Below are positions 8,481 through 16,250 of a stretch of DNA of 64,000 nt, one piece after another; position 1 is the first letter of the stretch, and the number at the start of each line of letters is the position of its first letter. The notes under the pieces are model-generated. The model did no database searches and had not been told where the DNA came from. It was given only the letters and a program-made list of their open reading frames with translations. The DNA lies in contig JAISAU010000003.1 of the NCBI GenBank assembly GCA_031266555.1, positions 1 to 64,000 on the forward strand. The letters are read 5' to 3'. A program made the translations under genes and the position numbers. Source of the stretch: Campylobacteraceae bacterium. Lineage in GTDB: Bacteria; Campylobacterota; Campylobacteria; Campylobacterales; Campylobacteraceae.

Positions 8481-8510
8481 TAACACTTAGGGGACGGTTC
8501 TTTTTGTGTC
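8481..8510. repeat. family-C interspersed element, best-preserved core
   Basis: TAACACTTAGGGGACGGTTC continues with TTTTTGTGTC. The ends AACAC and GTGT are inverted, and the core GGGGACGGTTC is complete. A nearby GTGTCA ... TGACAC inverted pair follows. This type of short element is familiar to me from Firmicutes and spirochaete genomes, which hints at a donor outside Campylobacterota. Confidence 0.5.
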
Positions 8511-8582
8511 ATAATTTTTGACACTTTTTATTCAGCTAAATATAATACTTATACAATCCTTATGCGTTTTTAATAAAAATAG

Positions 8583-9179
8583 ATGTATCCTGCGATTATG
8601 AAGATAAACCCCTTAAAAATGAACGAATGCAATACATTTACCGTTAAAGGAATCAATATGCGAGGCGAAGTTGATATGGGGTTGATCATGGTTATAGTGA
8701 CTCTTGTAACAATAATATTAGGTATGAGCCTTATTATCCTGACCAATTCAAGGTACAGCTTTAGAAACCCTCCCTTTTATTCTATATTAGCGCTTCTTTA
8801 TATCGGATTAGGCTTGGCATTGATAACGGGAAAATTCATCGGAAAAAGTCTGAGTTGACTATGGCATATAGAAATAGCAGAAAGTGGGATTTTTATTTTG
8901 GAAAAGAATAAGAAGCATTTTCTCTTCTTTGATAATTTTGAAGGAATGTATGTAGGAACGCCCGATATGCGGTTTTTAAGTATAAAGTCCGGAGAAAGGG
9001 TTCGGATAAGAGTGGGCACGGGAGGATATGCCCCGTACTCAAAAAAAGAGGATATAGATACGATGGACCGATTTGTTAAAAATTTAGAGACGGCGCTTAT
9101 AAAGGAAGGTGTTGAGGTAAAACGCCCAAAGAAAAAAACCAACAACGGCATAATATGCTATCAATTTATAAAAAAATAG
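8583..9179 (+). pseudogene. membrane protein gene with an in-frame TGA
   Basis: Codons 1-91 encode a short N-terminus and two membrane helices (GLIMVIVTLVTIILGMSLII and YSILALLYIGLGLALITG). TGA at 8856-8858 stops translation. The same frame stays open to 9179 with a soluble domain (IEIAESGIFILEKNKKHFLF ... DMRFLSIKSGERVRIRV), which looks like the natural cytoplasmic continuation of a two-helix membrane protein of about 198 residues. Translation might restart at TTG 8898. I do not recognise the family. Confidence 0.5.
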
Positions 9180-9228
9180 TTAAAACAATTATGAAAAAGC
9201 AACTAAACGCGAGAATGATTTATCTGTA

Positions 9229-10380
9229 ATGGCGGCAAGTATGAAAATAAATATAAACGAAATTTGTGACAAAATAAGTATTCTTAAAAACCTTGATAAA
9301 TGCAAAGAAATATTTGGCGCTTCAAAGCATGAGTATAAATTCAACCCCTGCAAAACAGAGGATGAAATACTTGCCTTCGAGCAAATAAACAATATCTCTC
9401 TTCCTGGGGAATACAGAAGTTTCTTATTGAATGTCGGAAACGGCGGTATGGGTCCCTCATATGGGCTGCTGCGCTTGGAGTCTTATAGCGCCGAACGTTC
9501 GCATAAATCTGGCTTACCTGATAGTTTTTTGCATACGCCATTTACGCCTAATAATCCACATGTAGAAACAAAATCTGACGATGAAACCGAAAACTCTATG
9601 GATTATTCGCTTGAAACAATGGGGACTATTTCGATTTGCCACCACGGTTGCGGCATATACAGCTTGCTTGTCGTATCTGGTGAAGACAAAGGAAGCGTAT
9701 GGATAGATGACAGACGTAATGATGGCGGTTTGATGAGAGAAAGCGGAAGCTTTTTTGAGTGGTATTACAATTGGCTTCAAAATAGCATTTCGTATATGAA
9801 AGCAAAGAATGCATTGATTGATGTTATGAGCGCGAATGCTTACACATGTAAAATCAAAAATATTGTCGGAAAAGGCAGAGCGAGAGGATTTTCTGTTTCA
9901 TTCTGTGAAATAGACGAACCAGGAAAGCTTTATTACTATGAATCCGATGAGTTTTTAGATAAAGGTGAAAAAACTAAGAAGTTAAGGAAAAACGACGAGA
10001 TCATAATTTCTCTCATAATAACGGATTTTTGTTTGGTTGAGTATTCGGTTACTTGCTTTAAGCATGGTTTTATTCAGCCGAATAAAGACGCCGCAGATGC
10101 TGTCGACATCGGTGTAATGAGGACAAATGCCGAAGTAATTTTAAGCGCAGATATAAAGGATATTTTCTATGATAGGATTAATTATACGCATTATTACATG
10201 TGCGCTTTAAAAAATTCAGCGATAAATATCTTTATTGAATCAAGAGCGGCTCTGGATCTTAAGATAGGACAAACAGTGAATGCAAGAGGAATACTTTCCG
10301 CGCAAATACACCAAAGGAATAGTATGACAAGCAAATCGATAATCAATTTTTTTGAAAAGAAGATTGGGAAAAGAAAATGA
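9229..10380 (+). CDS. SMI1/KNR4 (SUKH) family immunity protein with C-terminal extension
   Basis: Residues about 45-180 form a SUKH domain: EILAFEQINNISLPGEYRSF is the family's E-x-x-L-P-x-x-Y-x-x-F-L helix, followed by NVGNGGMGPSYGLLRLES with the glycine-rich turn, and later ISICHHGCGIYSLLVVSGED and GSVWIDDRR, the strand with G-x-V-W. SUKH proteins neutralise many nuclease toxins delivered by contact-dependent and type VI systems. The C-terminal 200 residues form an extra beta-rich domain (VGKGRARGFSVSFCEIDEPG) that I do not recognise. ATG 9241 is an equally plausible start. GC is higher than in the flanking genes. Confidence 0.8.
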   Translation: MAASMKININEICDKISILKNLDKCKEIFGASKHEYKFNPCKTEDEILAFEQINNISLPGEYRSFLLNVGNGGMGPSYGLLRLESYSAERSHKSGLPDSFLHTPFTPNNPHVETKSDDETENSMDYSLETMGTISICHHGCGIYSLLVVSGEDKGSVWIDDRRNDGGLMRESGSFFEWYYNWLQNSISYMKAKNALIDVMSANAYTCKIKNIVGKGRARGFSVSFCEIDEPGKLYYYESDEFLDKGEKTKKLRKNDEIIISLIITDFCLVEYSVTCFKHGFIQPNKDAADAVDIGVMRTNAEVILSADIKDIFYDRINYTHYYMCALKNSAINIFIESRAALDLKIGQTVNARGILSAQIHQRNSMTSKSIINFFEKKIGKRK

Positions 10381-10970
10381 ATATACTAAAATCAATTAAC
10401 AAAATAGAAAAAGAGGAAAATCTCAAAAAATTTGAGCAATTCCAAGGCAAGTTAGATTTTGAAATCAATCACAATATCAAGGAAATTTTGATTGATTATA
10501 ATGTAGCCAAGCCATTAAAAACTTTTTACAAAAAAGAGAAAGTAGAATTTAATCTCAATTATCTGTTTGGTTTTTCAGAAAAAGATTACGAGGATTTCAT
10601 AAATAATTATGAGACTTATTTGCAAAGAATGCCAAAAGAAATATATCCCATCGGCAATATAGACGGAGGCGATTTACTGTGTATCAATAAAACAACCGAA
10701 GAAGTTTATTACTGGTTTCATGAAGAAGATGATTGGGGTTTGGAGGATAATAAAAAATATCCAACAAAAATAGGAAATAATTTAAATGAACTTTTGGAAA
10801 GTTTAATAGAGTCTGTTAAACCCACCAAAGAAGAAATTGAACGTGCAATAAAGAATAGTACAATTACAATAACACCAATTTCTGTTAAAATAAGAAATAA
10901 ACAAAGAGAAAAAAAAGGATTACCTCCTTTAACAATGGAAGAATGGTATAAATTACTCAATGAAAAATAA
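10377..10970 (+). CDS. SMI1/KNR4 (SUKH) family immunity protein
   Basis: ATG overlaps the previous stop (ATGA), so two SUKH genes are coupled. In this 197-residue protein the SUKH core lies at about residues 55-145: NYLFGFSEKDYEDFINNYET, then PIGNIDGGDLLCIN and EEVYYWFHEEDDW, the typical G-D-x-x-x-x ... G-x-V-x-x-W-x-H/D pattern of SUKH proteins. The last 40 residues (VKIRNKQREKKGLPPLTMEE) are a basic extension ending in a helix. Likely immunity to a nuclease-type toxin by analogy with the family. Confidence 0.8.
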   Translation: MNILKSINKIEKEENLKKFEQFQGKLDFEINHNIKEILIDYNVAKPLKTFYKKEKVEFNLNYLFGFSEKDYEDFINNYETYLQRMPKEIYPIGNIDGGDLLCINKTTEEVYYWFHEEDDWGLEDNKKYPTKIGNNLNELLESLIESVKPTKEEIERAIKNSTITITPISVKIRNKQREKKGLPPLTMEEWYKLLNEK

Positions 10971-11445
10971 AAGTCTTTTTTACACTTCTTTGAATAATCT
11001 TTTACGCAGGCGAATGCCTGAAATTCATAAAGAAATTGAGAAATCTATTTCAGACAAAAATTACAAAAACGAGATAGAAAGTATTGAATGCTCTCTTGAA
11101 AAGCATATTTGGGGACAAGACACACAATGGAGAATTGACGCGGAAGCTGGTTCATACCCTTGTGATGAAATGGGACGATCTTTTAGTTTTGGCGGATATG
11201 TTTTTCTTGAAGAAGTTAAAGGGCGCGAAACCATACACTTTAAAACACAAATGTATAATAGTTTTGATAAAATAACTACAGAACACAAGAAAATAGCTAT
11301 TCATTATAAAATGCTTAACGATAAAAAACTTATTGAGGCGATTATGCGACAGACAAATGAATTTTTAGACCAATTCTATGAAAAATTTATGGCAGAAGCA
11401 AATATTTTTGTTCAAAAGTTTAGAGTTTTGAAATCGGATAGTTGA
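10960..11445 (+). CDS. hypothetical protein coupled to SUKH genes
   Basis: The start overlaps the preceding SUKH gene by 11 bases, so translation is coupled. The 161-residue protein has a basic helical N-terminus (LNNLLRRRMPEIHKEIEKSI), a central sheet (SFSFGGYVFLEEVKGRETIH) and a long C-terminal helix (EAIMRQTNEFLDQFYEKFMA). No recognised family. The operon position between SUKH and barstar genes suggests another immunity protein. Confidence 0.55.
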   Translation: MKNKSLFYTSLNNLLRRRMPEIHKEIEKSISDKNYKNEIESIECSLEKHIWGQDTQWRIDAEAGSYPCDEMGRSFSFGGYVFLEEVKGRETIHFKTQMYNSFDKITTEHKKIAIHYKMLNDKKLIEAIMRQTNEFLDQFYEKFMAEANIFVQKFRVLKSDS

Positions 11446-11446
11446 C

Positions 11447-11749
11447 ATGTCGTTAAAAGAGTTTATTATTGACGGGAATAATTTCAGCACTATAAAAGGC
11501 TTTTACGACGAGGTGGAGAACGTGTTTACATTCAATTTGAATCGGAAAATCGGAAGAAATCTAAACGCTTTTAATGACATTTTAAGAGGCGGTTTCGGAA
11601 GGCAAGAATATGGGGAACCGATATTGATTAAGTGGTTAAACTTCAAAAAAAGCGAACGCAATTTAGGCGCTGATACGATACAAGCGATTACAAAAATTAT
11701 TTTGGACAATAATGATTCCGGACATAATTGCATATTGGAAAAACTGTAA
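11447..11749 (+). CDS. barstar-like ribonuclease inhibitor
   Basis: This 100-residue protein has the barstar layout: an N-terminal strand KEFIIDGNNF, a helix with FYDEVENVFTF, then the diagnostic GRNLNAFNDILRG at about residues 37-49 (family: G-R-N-L-D-A-L-x-D-x-L) and a strand EPILIKWLNF. Barstar blocks barnase-type RNases, and barstar-like proteins are common immunity proteins for RNase toxins. The start is one base after the preceding stop, inside the SUKH operon. Confidence 0.78.
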   Translation: MSLKEFIIDGNNFSTIKGFYDEVENVFTFNLNRKIGRNLNAFNDILRGGFGRQEYGEPILIKWLNFKKSERNLGADTIQAITKIILDNNDSGHNCILEKL

Positions 11750-11752
11750 TAG

Positions 11753-11780
11753 AAACACAAAAAGAATCGTCTACGTTGTA
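11753..11780. repeat. family-C interspersed element (degenerate)
   Basis: AACACAAAAAGAATCGTC follows directly on the barstar stop codon, then TACGTTGTATTTCGAGTGT. This matches the AACACAAAAAG-A-CGTC half of the better copies at 7853 and 8481. Confidence 0.4.
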
Positions 11781-11841
11781 TTTCGAGTGTATAATGAAAT
11801 TAACTTTGAGTGGATAAATTGAATCGAATGAGGGTGTTAAA

Positions 11842-12231
11842 ATGGATATGTCAGGTTTGATTAGGCAAATAAAGAAATTAGAAGCTGAACCCGATATGGA
11901 TAAATTGGGGAAGAATTATGTTGAAATAAAGGAAAAGCTACTATCATATCCTCAAGAAATATGGTCGTATGATATGACTATGGCATATGCACGAACACTT
12001 AATTTTCTACAAGACTATTCATCACACAATAGTCCTTACGAGGAAGCATATGATTTGCTGCTAACTGTGAAAGAAATGGGTTCAAGTGACTATGAATGGA
12101 ATCAGGCTATGGCTTCCATAAGTTTTAATTTGCAACTCTATACTGAAGCTATGGAATATGCCAAGAGAGCAAATGACCTATTTGACGGTTGTGCTGATGA
12201 AATGCTTGAACTGTATTCTAAATTTATTTAG
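11842..12231 (+). CDS. helical (TPR-like) hypothetical protein
   Basis: The 129-residue, all-helical protein contains YEEAYDLLLTVKEMGSSDYE and AMASISFNLQLYTEAMEYAK, which have the spacing of tetratricopeptide-like helix pairs (A-x-x-x-x-Y ... A-x-x-Y-A-x-x-A). No membrane or secretion signal. I cannot name a family. Helical-repeat proteins are frequent among immunity genes, so a protein-binding role is plausible. Confidence 0.55.
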   Translation: MDMSGLIRQIKKLEAEPDMDKLGKNYVEIKEKLLSYPQEIWSYDMTMAYARTLNFLQDYSSHNSPYEEAYDLLLTVKEMGSSDYEWNQAMASISFNLQLYTEAMEYAKRANDLFDGCADEMLELYSKFI

Positions 12232-12248
12232 TCAGAAATATTAACCAA

Positions 12249-12278
12249 AACACATCGGAAACGGTTCTTTTTGTATTC
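12249..12278. repeat. family-C interspersed element (degenerate)
   Basis: ACACATCGGAAACGGTTC continues with TTTTTGTATTC. It keeps the ACGGTTCTTTTTGT core of the copy at 8481 and sits between the TPR-like gene and the Imm22 pseudogene. Confidence 0.45.
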
Positions 12279-12323
12279 TTAGCACTGAATTTGTGCTTTC
12301 TCAAAGCAGCAGAATGGAAAAAT

Positions 12324-12667
12324 ATGATGAACAAAATATATTTGTGGCTTGGTTTAACTACAAAAACAGAAGAAGAATATTGGAATTATTTTTATATAAC
12401 TCCGCAGTTTTGTCTTGATGTTGGGTTGGATTGGCTTGATGAGGATTTCATGGGATATTATTACAGTAAAAACACAAACGACTTAAAGCGGCAATTGAAA
12501 ATACGCCCGAATCAGCTCTTTATGACAACATGTATAAAGCTTGCATAGATAAAAATATAAACCAAGCAAATGCGATGTTTTATTATACCGGAGATGACAT
12601 TGAATCCTTAGATGAAGATAAAAAATATAATGATCTAACATTTATCGGAGTATTTGAATGGAAATAA
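12324..12667 (+). pseudogene. Imm22-type immunity gene, frameshifted
   Basis: The first frame (from ATG ATG at 12324) encodes IYLWLGLTTKTEEEYWNYF and the motif LDWLDEDFMG, matching Imm22 (W-x-G ... E-E-x-x-x-Y/F ... D-Y-D-E-D-F). At about 12486 one A is missing from a run (CTTAAAGCGG). The frame then ends at 12548, while the shifted frame continues with AAIENTPESALYDNMYKACI ... NDLTFIGVFEW to 12667, the family's characteristic (K/T)-F-I-G-V-F ending. The repaired protein of about 114 residues is a normal Imm22 length. Imm22 proteins occur in polymorphic-toxin systems. Confidence 0.65.
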
Positions 12668-12671
12668 AATT

Positions 12672-13316
12672 ATGAAAGATATTGCATTAGCTTTTGAAGG
12701 GCAAAAGGAAGAATTAAAAAAAGAGTACGATAAATACAAAAACGGGTTTGATATTATCAAAGAAGAATTAGAAAAAAGAATAGTAAATACCGAATATTAC
12801 AAAGGCGTTTTTTATGAAATTTTTCCATTCTCTTATCAAAGAGCGGGACTAAAACAGGGAAAGCCGATAGAAAACAAGAACCATATAAAAAGTTCTAATG
12901 ATTTATATGCCTACAGTTTTGACAAGAAAAACAACATCATAGAAGTCAAACATGGAATTAGTATTGAAGGAGAGTTTTATTATCAGTTTTTGTTCCATGA
13001 AAACGACCGCGTAAAATCGATGAATTTTGACAATAGAAAGACATTGCAAAATGTAAGTTTATATTTTTTTAACAGCAACAATAAAATAGCAAAATCATAT
13101 TTAAAAGGAAGAAGGGGCAGTCGTGGGGAAGAATATCATTACAATAAAGGTGAAATTCTCGAAAAAATCACGATAAGACAGTTTGATAGAAATGACAATG
13201 AAGCAGATACTTTGTTTCATTCGTTTGAATATAATTTTGATGGAAGTTTAAAATCAATTACTAAATCTGCTTTGAATAACAATAATTACAGTGAAATAAT
13301 TTATTTAAAAAAATGA
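12672..13316 (+). CDS. hypothetical protein, probable immunity protein
   Basis: The 214-residue protein has a charged helical N-terminus (FEGQKEELKKEYDKYKNGF), then repeated antiparallel-strand motifs with Tyr/Phe and Asn (YAYSFDKKNNIIEVKHG, YYQFLFHENDRVKSMNF, SFEYNFDGSLKSI) that resemble YD-type strands of toxin cores. A TTG at 12654 would add six residues and overlap the Imm22 remnant; ATG 12672 avoids that. I cannot assign a family. Confidence 0.5.
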   Translation: MKDIALAFEGQKEELKKEYDKYKNGFDIIKEELEKRIVNTEYYKGVFYEIFPFSYQRAGLKQGKPIENKNHIKSSNDLYAYSFDKKNNIIEVKHGISIEGEFYYQFLFHENDRVKSMNFDNRKTLQNVSLYFFNSNNKIAKSYLKGRRGSRGEEYHYNKGEILEKITIRQFDRNDNEADTLFHSFEYNFDGSLKSITKSALNNNNYSEIIYLKK

Positions 13317-13513
13317 AATCTACTACTGCTTATAAATATTGGATAATGCCTATTTCTAATGCAAACGAGCAGAAGTTTAACTTATGCAGTAATTTAGAAA
13401 TAAAGAAAGCAAATGCTATATTTTGGTACCAAAATGCCAAACTTGAAATTTCCAAACCTCACAAAGAAAATTATAATGGATTAAAATACATTGGAGTATT
13501 TGAAGGAGATTAA
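13313..13513 (+). pseudogene. C-terminal remnant of a second Imm22-type gene
   Basis: The 66-codon frame ends KKANAIFWYQNAKLEISK ... LKYIGVFEGD, which aligns with the end of the Imm22 pseudogene at 12324 (ANAMFYYTGDDIES ... LTFIGVFEW). The N-terminal half of Imm22, with the W-x-G and DED motifs, is absent. Hence this is a truncated homologue, not a complete gene, although an ATG overlaps the preceding stop (ATGA) and it may still be translated. Two divergent Imm22 relatives separated by one unrelated gene indicate repeated capture of this family. Confidence 0.55.
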
Positions 13514-14212
13514 ATGGAAACACGCATTGAAAGTACAAATATGAAAAAATTATTAGAATACATTAGAACACTACCTACTCCTACGGGAATAGCACATGAA
13601 TTAGAAACGATTCGGCAGTTGCAAAAGTATAACTACAAAGATATTTTACTCGATTTACCTTCTTTTTATAGTATCGGTAAAATTCTAATGAGTTCTCATG
13701 GTGATGATTGCACATGTGCTGATGATACCAACAAAGAAGAAATAAGAAAATTTGTTGTTTGGTTACAAAATTTATTATTAGAACCCCAAATAAAGAGATA
13801 TTTTTTAAAAGACTTAATAGATACTTTTGAGATATTTGTTTTTGATGAACACGAAGAGTTATCTTTAAAAGAACTAAGTTTGATTTATGCTTTTCATGAC
13901 GCAAATGTAGATTTAATTAAAGTAGACAATAACAAAATATCTGTAGAGGTTGAACTATTAGATATGAAAAATAATAAACAATATATTTTTGAATTTACTT
14001 TTATAAATTGTAAAAATATTATAATAGAAGGTGATTTTCCAGATAAATGCTTAAATCATTTCGGAAGTATATTAAAATACGATTTTTCAAAGAATAAATT
14101 TAAAATTTTTGTAGAAATATCAGATTATAAGAAAAATGAAGAAATGTATTTAAGCTTAGAATTCCAATACGATAATTTCTTTTATAAAAAATTAAATCAA
14201 CCCCATTTTTAG
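13514..14212 (+). CDS. hypothetical protein, probable immunity protein
   Basis: AAGGAG five bases before ATG 13514 supports the start. The 232-residue protein is helical in the first 120 residues (MKKLLEYIRTLPTPTGIAHE, a Gly/Ser/Asp-Cys rich loop HGDDCTCADD, WLQNLLLEPQIKRYF). It turns strand-rich in the second half (VEVELLDMKNNKQYIFEFTF). The Cys-containing loop (C-x-C) stands out but does not match a metal motif I know. Family unknown. Confidence 0.55.
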   Translation: METRIESTNMKKLLEYIRTLPTPTGIAHELETIRQLQKYNYKDILLDLPSFYSIGKILMSSHGDDCTCADDTNKEEIRKFVVWLQNLLLEPQIKRYFLKDLIDTFEIFVFDEHEELSLKELSLIYAFHDANVDLIKVDNNKISVEVELLDMKNNKQYIFEFTFINCKNIIIEGDFPDKCLNHFGSILKYDFSKNKFKIFVEISDYKKNEEMYLSLEFQYDNFFYKKLNQPHF

Positions 14213-14245
14213 CGCAGTCTCCAACTCCGCAGAGCGAAGGAATAG
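14211..14245 (+). repeat. family-A interspersed hairpin element
   Basis: AGCGCAGTCTCCAACTCCGC followed by AGAGCGAAGG, directly at the stop of the preceding gene. Same order as the copies at 4321, 4862, 14731 and 16164. Confidence 0.5.
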
Positions 14246-14252
14246 TACTTGT

Positions 14253-14711
14253 TTGCATCAAACAGTTTGGAAAATCGGAAGATACATCGCTGATATTAAA
14301 GTTCTATTTAAAAATCTTTCTCAAAAAGTTTTATCAAATACGGCAATGAATTGTTTAGAGCGTAATTTACATTTGCAAGGTAAAAGAAACTATCCAATAT
14401 TAGAGAAATATGACTCAAAAGATATTTATTTTTACATGTGTAATGTATTATGGGGAATAGATAATCATAATAATAAGATAATAACGCAATATTCGTTAAA
14501 GGAATTAGAAAATTCTGATATATTAATTAATGGCGGAGAGTCTTTTGATGATTATTTTTGCTATATATTAGAATCATTAAGTTATGATTGGATAATATGG
14601 GGAGAATAAAATAAAGTATTAAATTATAAATTACCAAAAAATACTTTTTATAAGGCTATTAATGAGGCTTTGATATGGATTAAATCCAATACAAAGCTTA
14701 TTCTTAAATGA
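14253..14711 (+). pseudogene. hypothetical gene with an in-frame TAA
   Basis: The frame from about 14253 (TTG) encodes a hydrophilic protein ending LESLSYDWIIWGE at TAA 14607-14609. The same frame then stays open for 33 further codons (NKVLNYKLPKNTFYKAINEA ... LILK) to TGA at 14709-14711, and that extension has the style of a natural C-terminal helix. The 5' end is unclear: it begins right after a family-A element, so the native start may be lost. Family unknown. Confidence 0.45.
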
Positions 14712-14730
14712 TATAAATAATTGAAGTTAT

Positions 14731-14770
14731 CCCGTGCGGCATAGTCTCCAGACTGCGCAGAGTAAGGAAA
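14731..14770 (+). repeat. family-A interspersed hairpin element
   Basis: GCGGCATAGTCTCCAGACTG followed by CGCAGAGTAAGG. CAGTCT and AGACTG-type arms pair around a short loop. The AGTAAGG at its right end doubles as the ribosome-binding region of the next gene. Confidence 0.55.
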
Positions 14771-14781
14771 TAAGTAAGTTG

Positions 14782-15297
14782 ATGAAGAAAATCATTTTAA
14801 ATCCGCTTCAGGGAATGAGCATTGAAGAAATAGGTCAAATTAATTTTGGGGAAAGCTTGGATAAGATAAAGCTAATTTTAGGCAATCCGAATAATGAAGA
14901 GGAATTCAAATTATATTACGATGATTTAGAATTGAGATTAGATTTTGATAAAAATAAATTACTTGAATTCATAGAAATTCAAGGACCTTATACACAATTT
15001 ATAGAACCGAAAATATATAATATAAATCCATTCAAAGTATACGCCGATGAGCTTATTGATATTTTAACCAAAAACAATAACGGAGAAATTGATGATTTTG
15101 AAGCGCCGTATAGTTATGGTTTTTCAGAAATTTCAGTCGGAATCTGGAGAGACCTTGTTCCTAAAAATCTTGAAGAGGCTGCAAATGAATTGAAAAATGG
15201 AGAATATGAGGATTCTAAAATATGGATAGAAGAAGATTTAAAAAAATCTCAACATTTTTGGACAATTGGCATAGGCAATAGAGATTATTATAAATGA
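14782..15297 (+). CDS. hypothetical protein, probable immunity protein
   Basis: ATG 14782 is preferred to a GTG at 14734 because the latter lies inside the family-A element. The 171-residue protein begins MKKIILNPLQGMSIEEIGQI and has a beta-helix-beta unit (NFGESLDKIKLILGNPNNEE, LYYDDLELRLDFDKNKLLEF) typical of small immunity folds. A C-terminal acidic helix WIEEDLKKSQHFWTIG follows. It overlaps the next gene by four bases. I do not recognise the family. Confidence 0.6.
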   Translation: MKKIILNPLQGMSIEEIGQINFGESLDKIKLILGNPNNEEEFKLYYDDLELRLDFDKNKLLEFIEIQGPYTQFIEPKIYNINPFKVYADELIDILTKNNNGEIDDFEAPYSYGFSEISVGIWRDLVPKNLEEAANELKNGEYEDSKIWIEEDLKKSQHFWTIGIGNRDYYK

Positions 15298-16145
15298 AAA
15301 AGTCTACGGAAATACTTATGAAGCTGTATGAAACGGATAAGGATATTTTACATAAATTTATTTGCACGGAGCATACGGATCAGATTACAGATGAGTATTT
15401 GATTTTATATAATTTCGCTTCCGATTTAAAGTACTCAAACTATATTCAAAAAGACTTGTTTTTATATTTGTTGAATTACTATCTGAAAATAATTGATAAA
15501 GCCCAAAATAATAAAAATAAGTCCGTTATATTAATTTATGAAGAATTCAATACCGCATTATTTAAAAATAGAAAAAATATTATTAGTTCCATCGGCAAAA
15601 AAGAATACATTTCATTGATGAATTTTTATAATAATTGCTTTTGTACACATATTTTATCTTATAGTTTTGGTAATATGCGATGGATACCTTTTTTTAATAC
15701 AATTATCGCTTTTGATAGTAATAATATTGGAACTATAATGAATTATATTCTGAATTTTTCTTCCGATAATTCAAAGGCGAATTTTTTCCTTTATTTATCT
15801 GTTTTACTATTTGAGAAAAGCGATAATATTTATTCTGATATGATTGATGAACTATATGTAAGTGGCGAATTATGGGAATATGATTCAAGTAATTCTAGCA
15901 CTTTTTATTGGAATGAAGAGACCATTGTAGAGTTTAAAAATATATTCAGTTTTACGATGATGAATGATTTATTAGACAGTTTAAATATCTTTTTTGAAAA
16001 ACAAATAGGAAAAGATTTGACTTTGTTAATATACCAAAAAATACTTACTACATGTGATAGTATATATTTAATGAGACGAGACGAATATTTAAAAAAAATG
16101 GGCTCTGCCATTACTTATAAATATTGGGATGACGCTTATTCTTAA
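15294..16145 (+). CDS. hypothetical helical protein, probable immunity protein
   Basis: The 283-residue protein is rich in aromatic and hydrophobic helices (KDLFLYLLNYYLKIIDKAQN, NFFLYLSVLLFEKSDNIYSD, IFSFTMMNDLLDSLNIFFEK) but has no clear membrane segment. It is coupled to the preceding gene (ATGA overlap), so the two may act together. No recognised domain. Confidence 0.55.
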   Translation: MKKSTEILMKLYETDKDILHKFICTEHTDQITDEYLILYNFASDLKYSNYIQKDLFLYLLNYYLKIIDKAQNNKNKSVILIYEEFNTALFKNRKNIISSIGKKEYISLMNFYNNCFCTHILSYSFGNMRWIPFFNTIIAFDSNNIGTIMNYILNFSSDNSKANFFLYLSVLLFEKSDNIYSDMIDELYVSGELWEYDSSNSSTFYWNEETIVEFKNIFSFTMMNDLLDSLNIFFEKQIGKDLTLLIYQKILTTCDSIYLMRRDEYLKKMGSAITYKYWDDAYS

Positions 16146-16163
16146 TGTAAATAACATTTAATT

Positions 16164-16208
16164 TCCCTCTGTTTAGCGCACTCTTCGGATTACGCTGAGC
16201 GGGAAGAC
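16164..16208 (+). repeat. family-A interspersed hairpin element
   Basis: TTTAGCGCACTCTTCGGATT followed by ACGCTGAGCGGGAAG. It keeps the TCTTCGGA loop and the GAGCGGGAAG right end of the copy at 4862. Confidence 0.6.
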
Positions 16209-16250
16209 AGTGCGGCAGAACAGCGAAACGAGAAATAGGAGGCATTATAA

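Noticed and set aside
34-8858. TGA read as tryptophan (alternative genetic code)
   Set aside because: Two split genes have in-frame TGA, but others have TAG or TAA, and intact core genes such as recN and ysxC end in TGA at coupled junctions.
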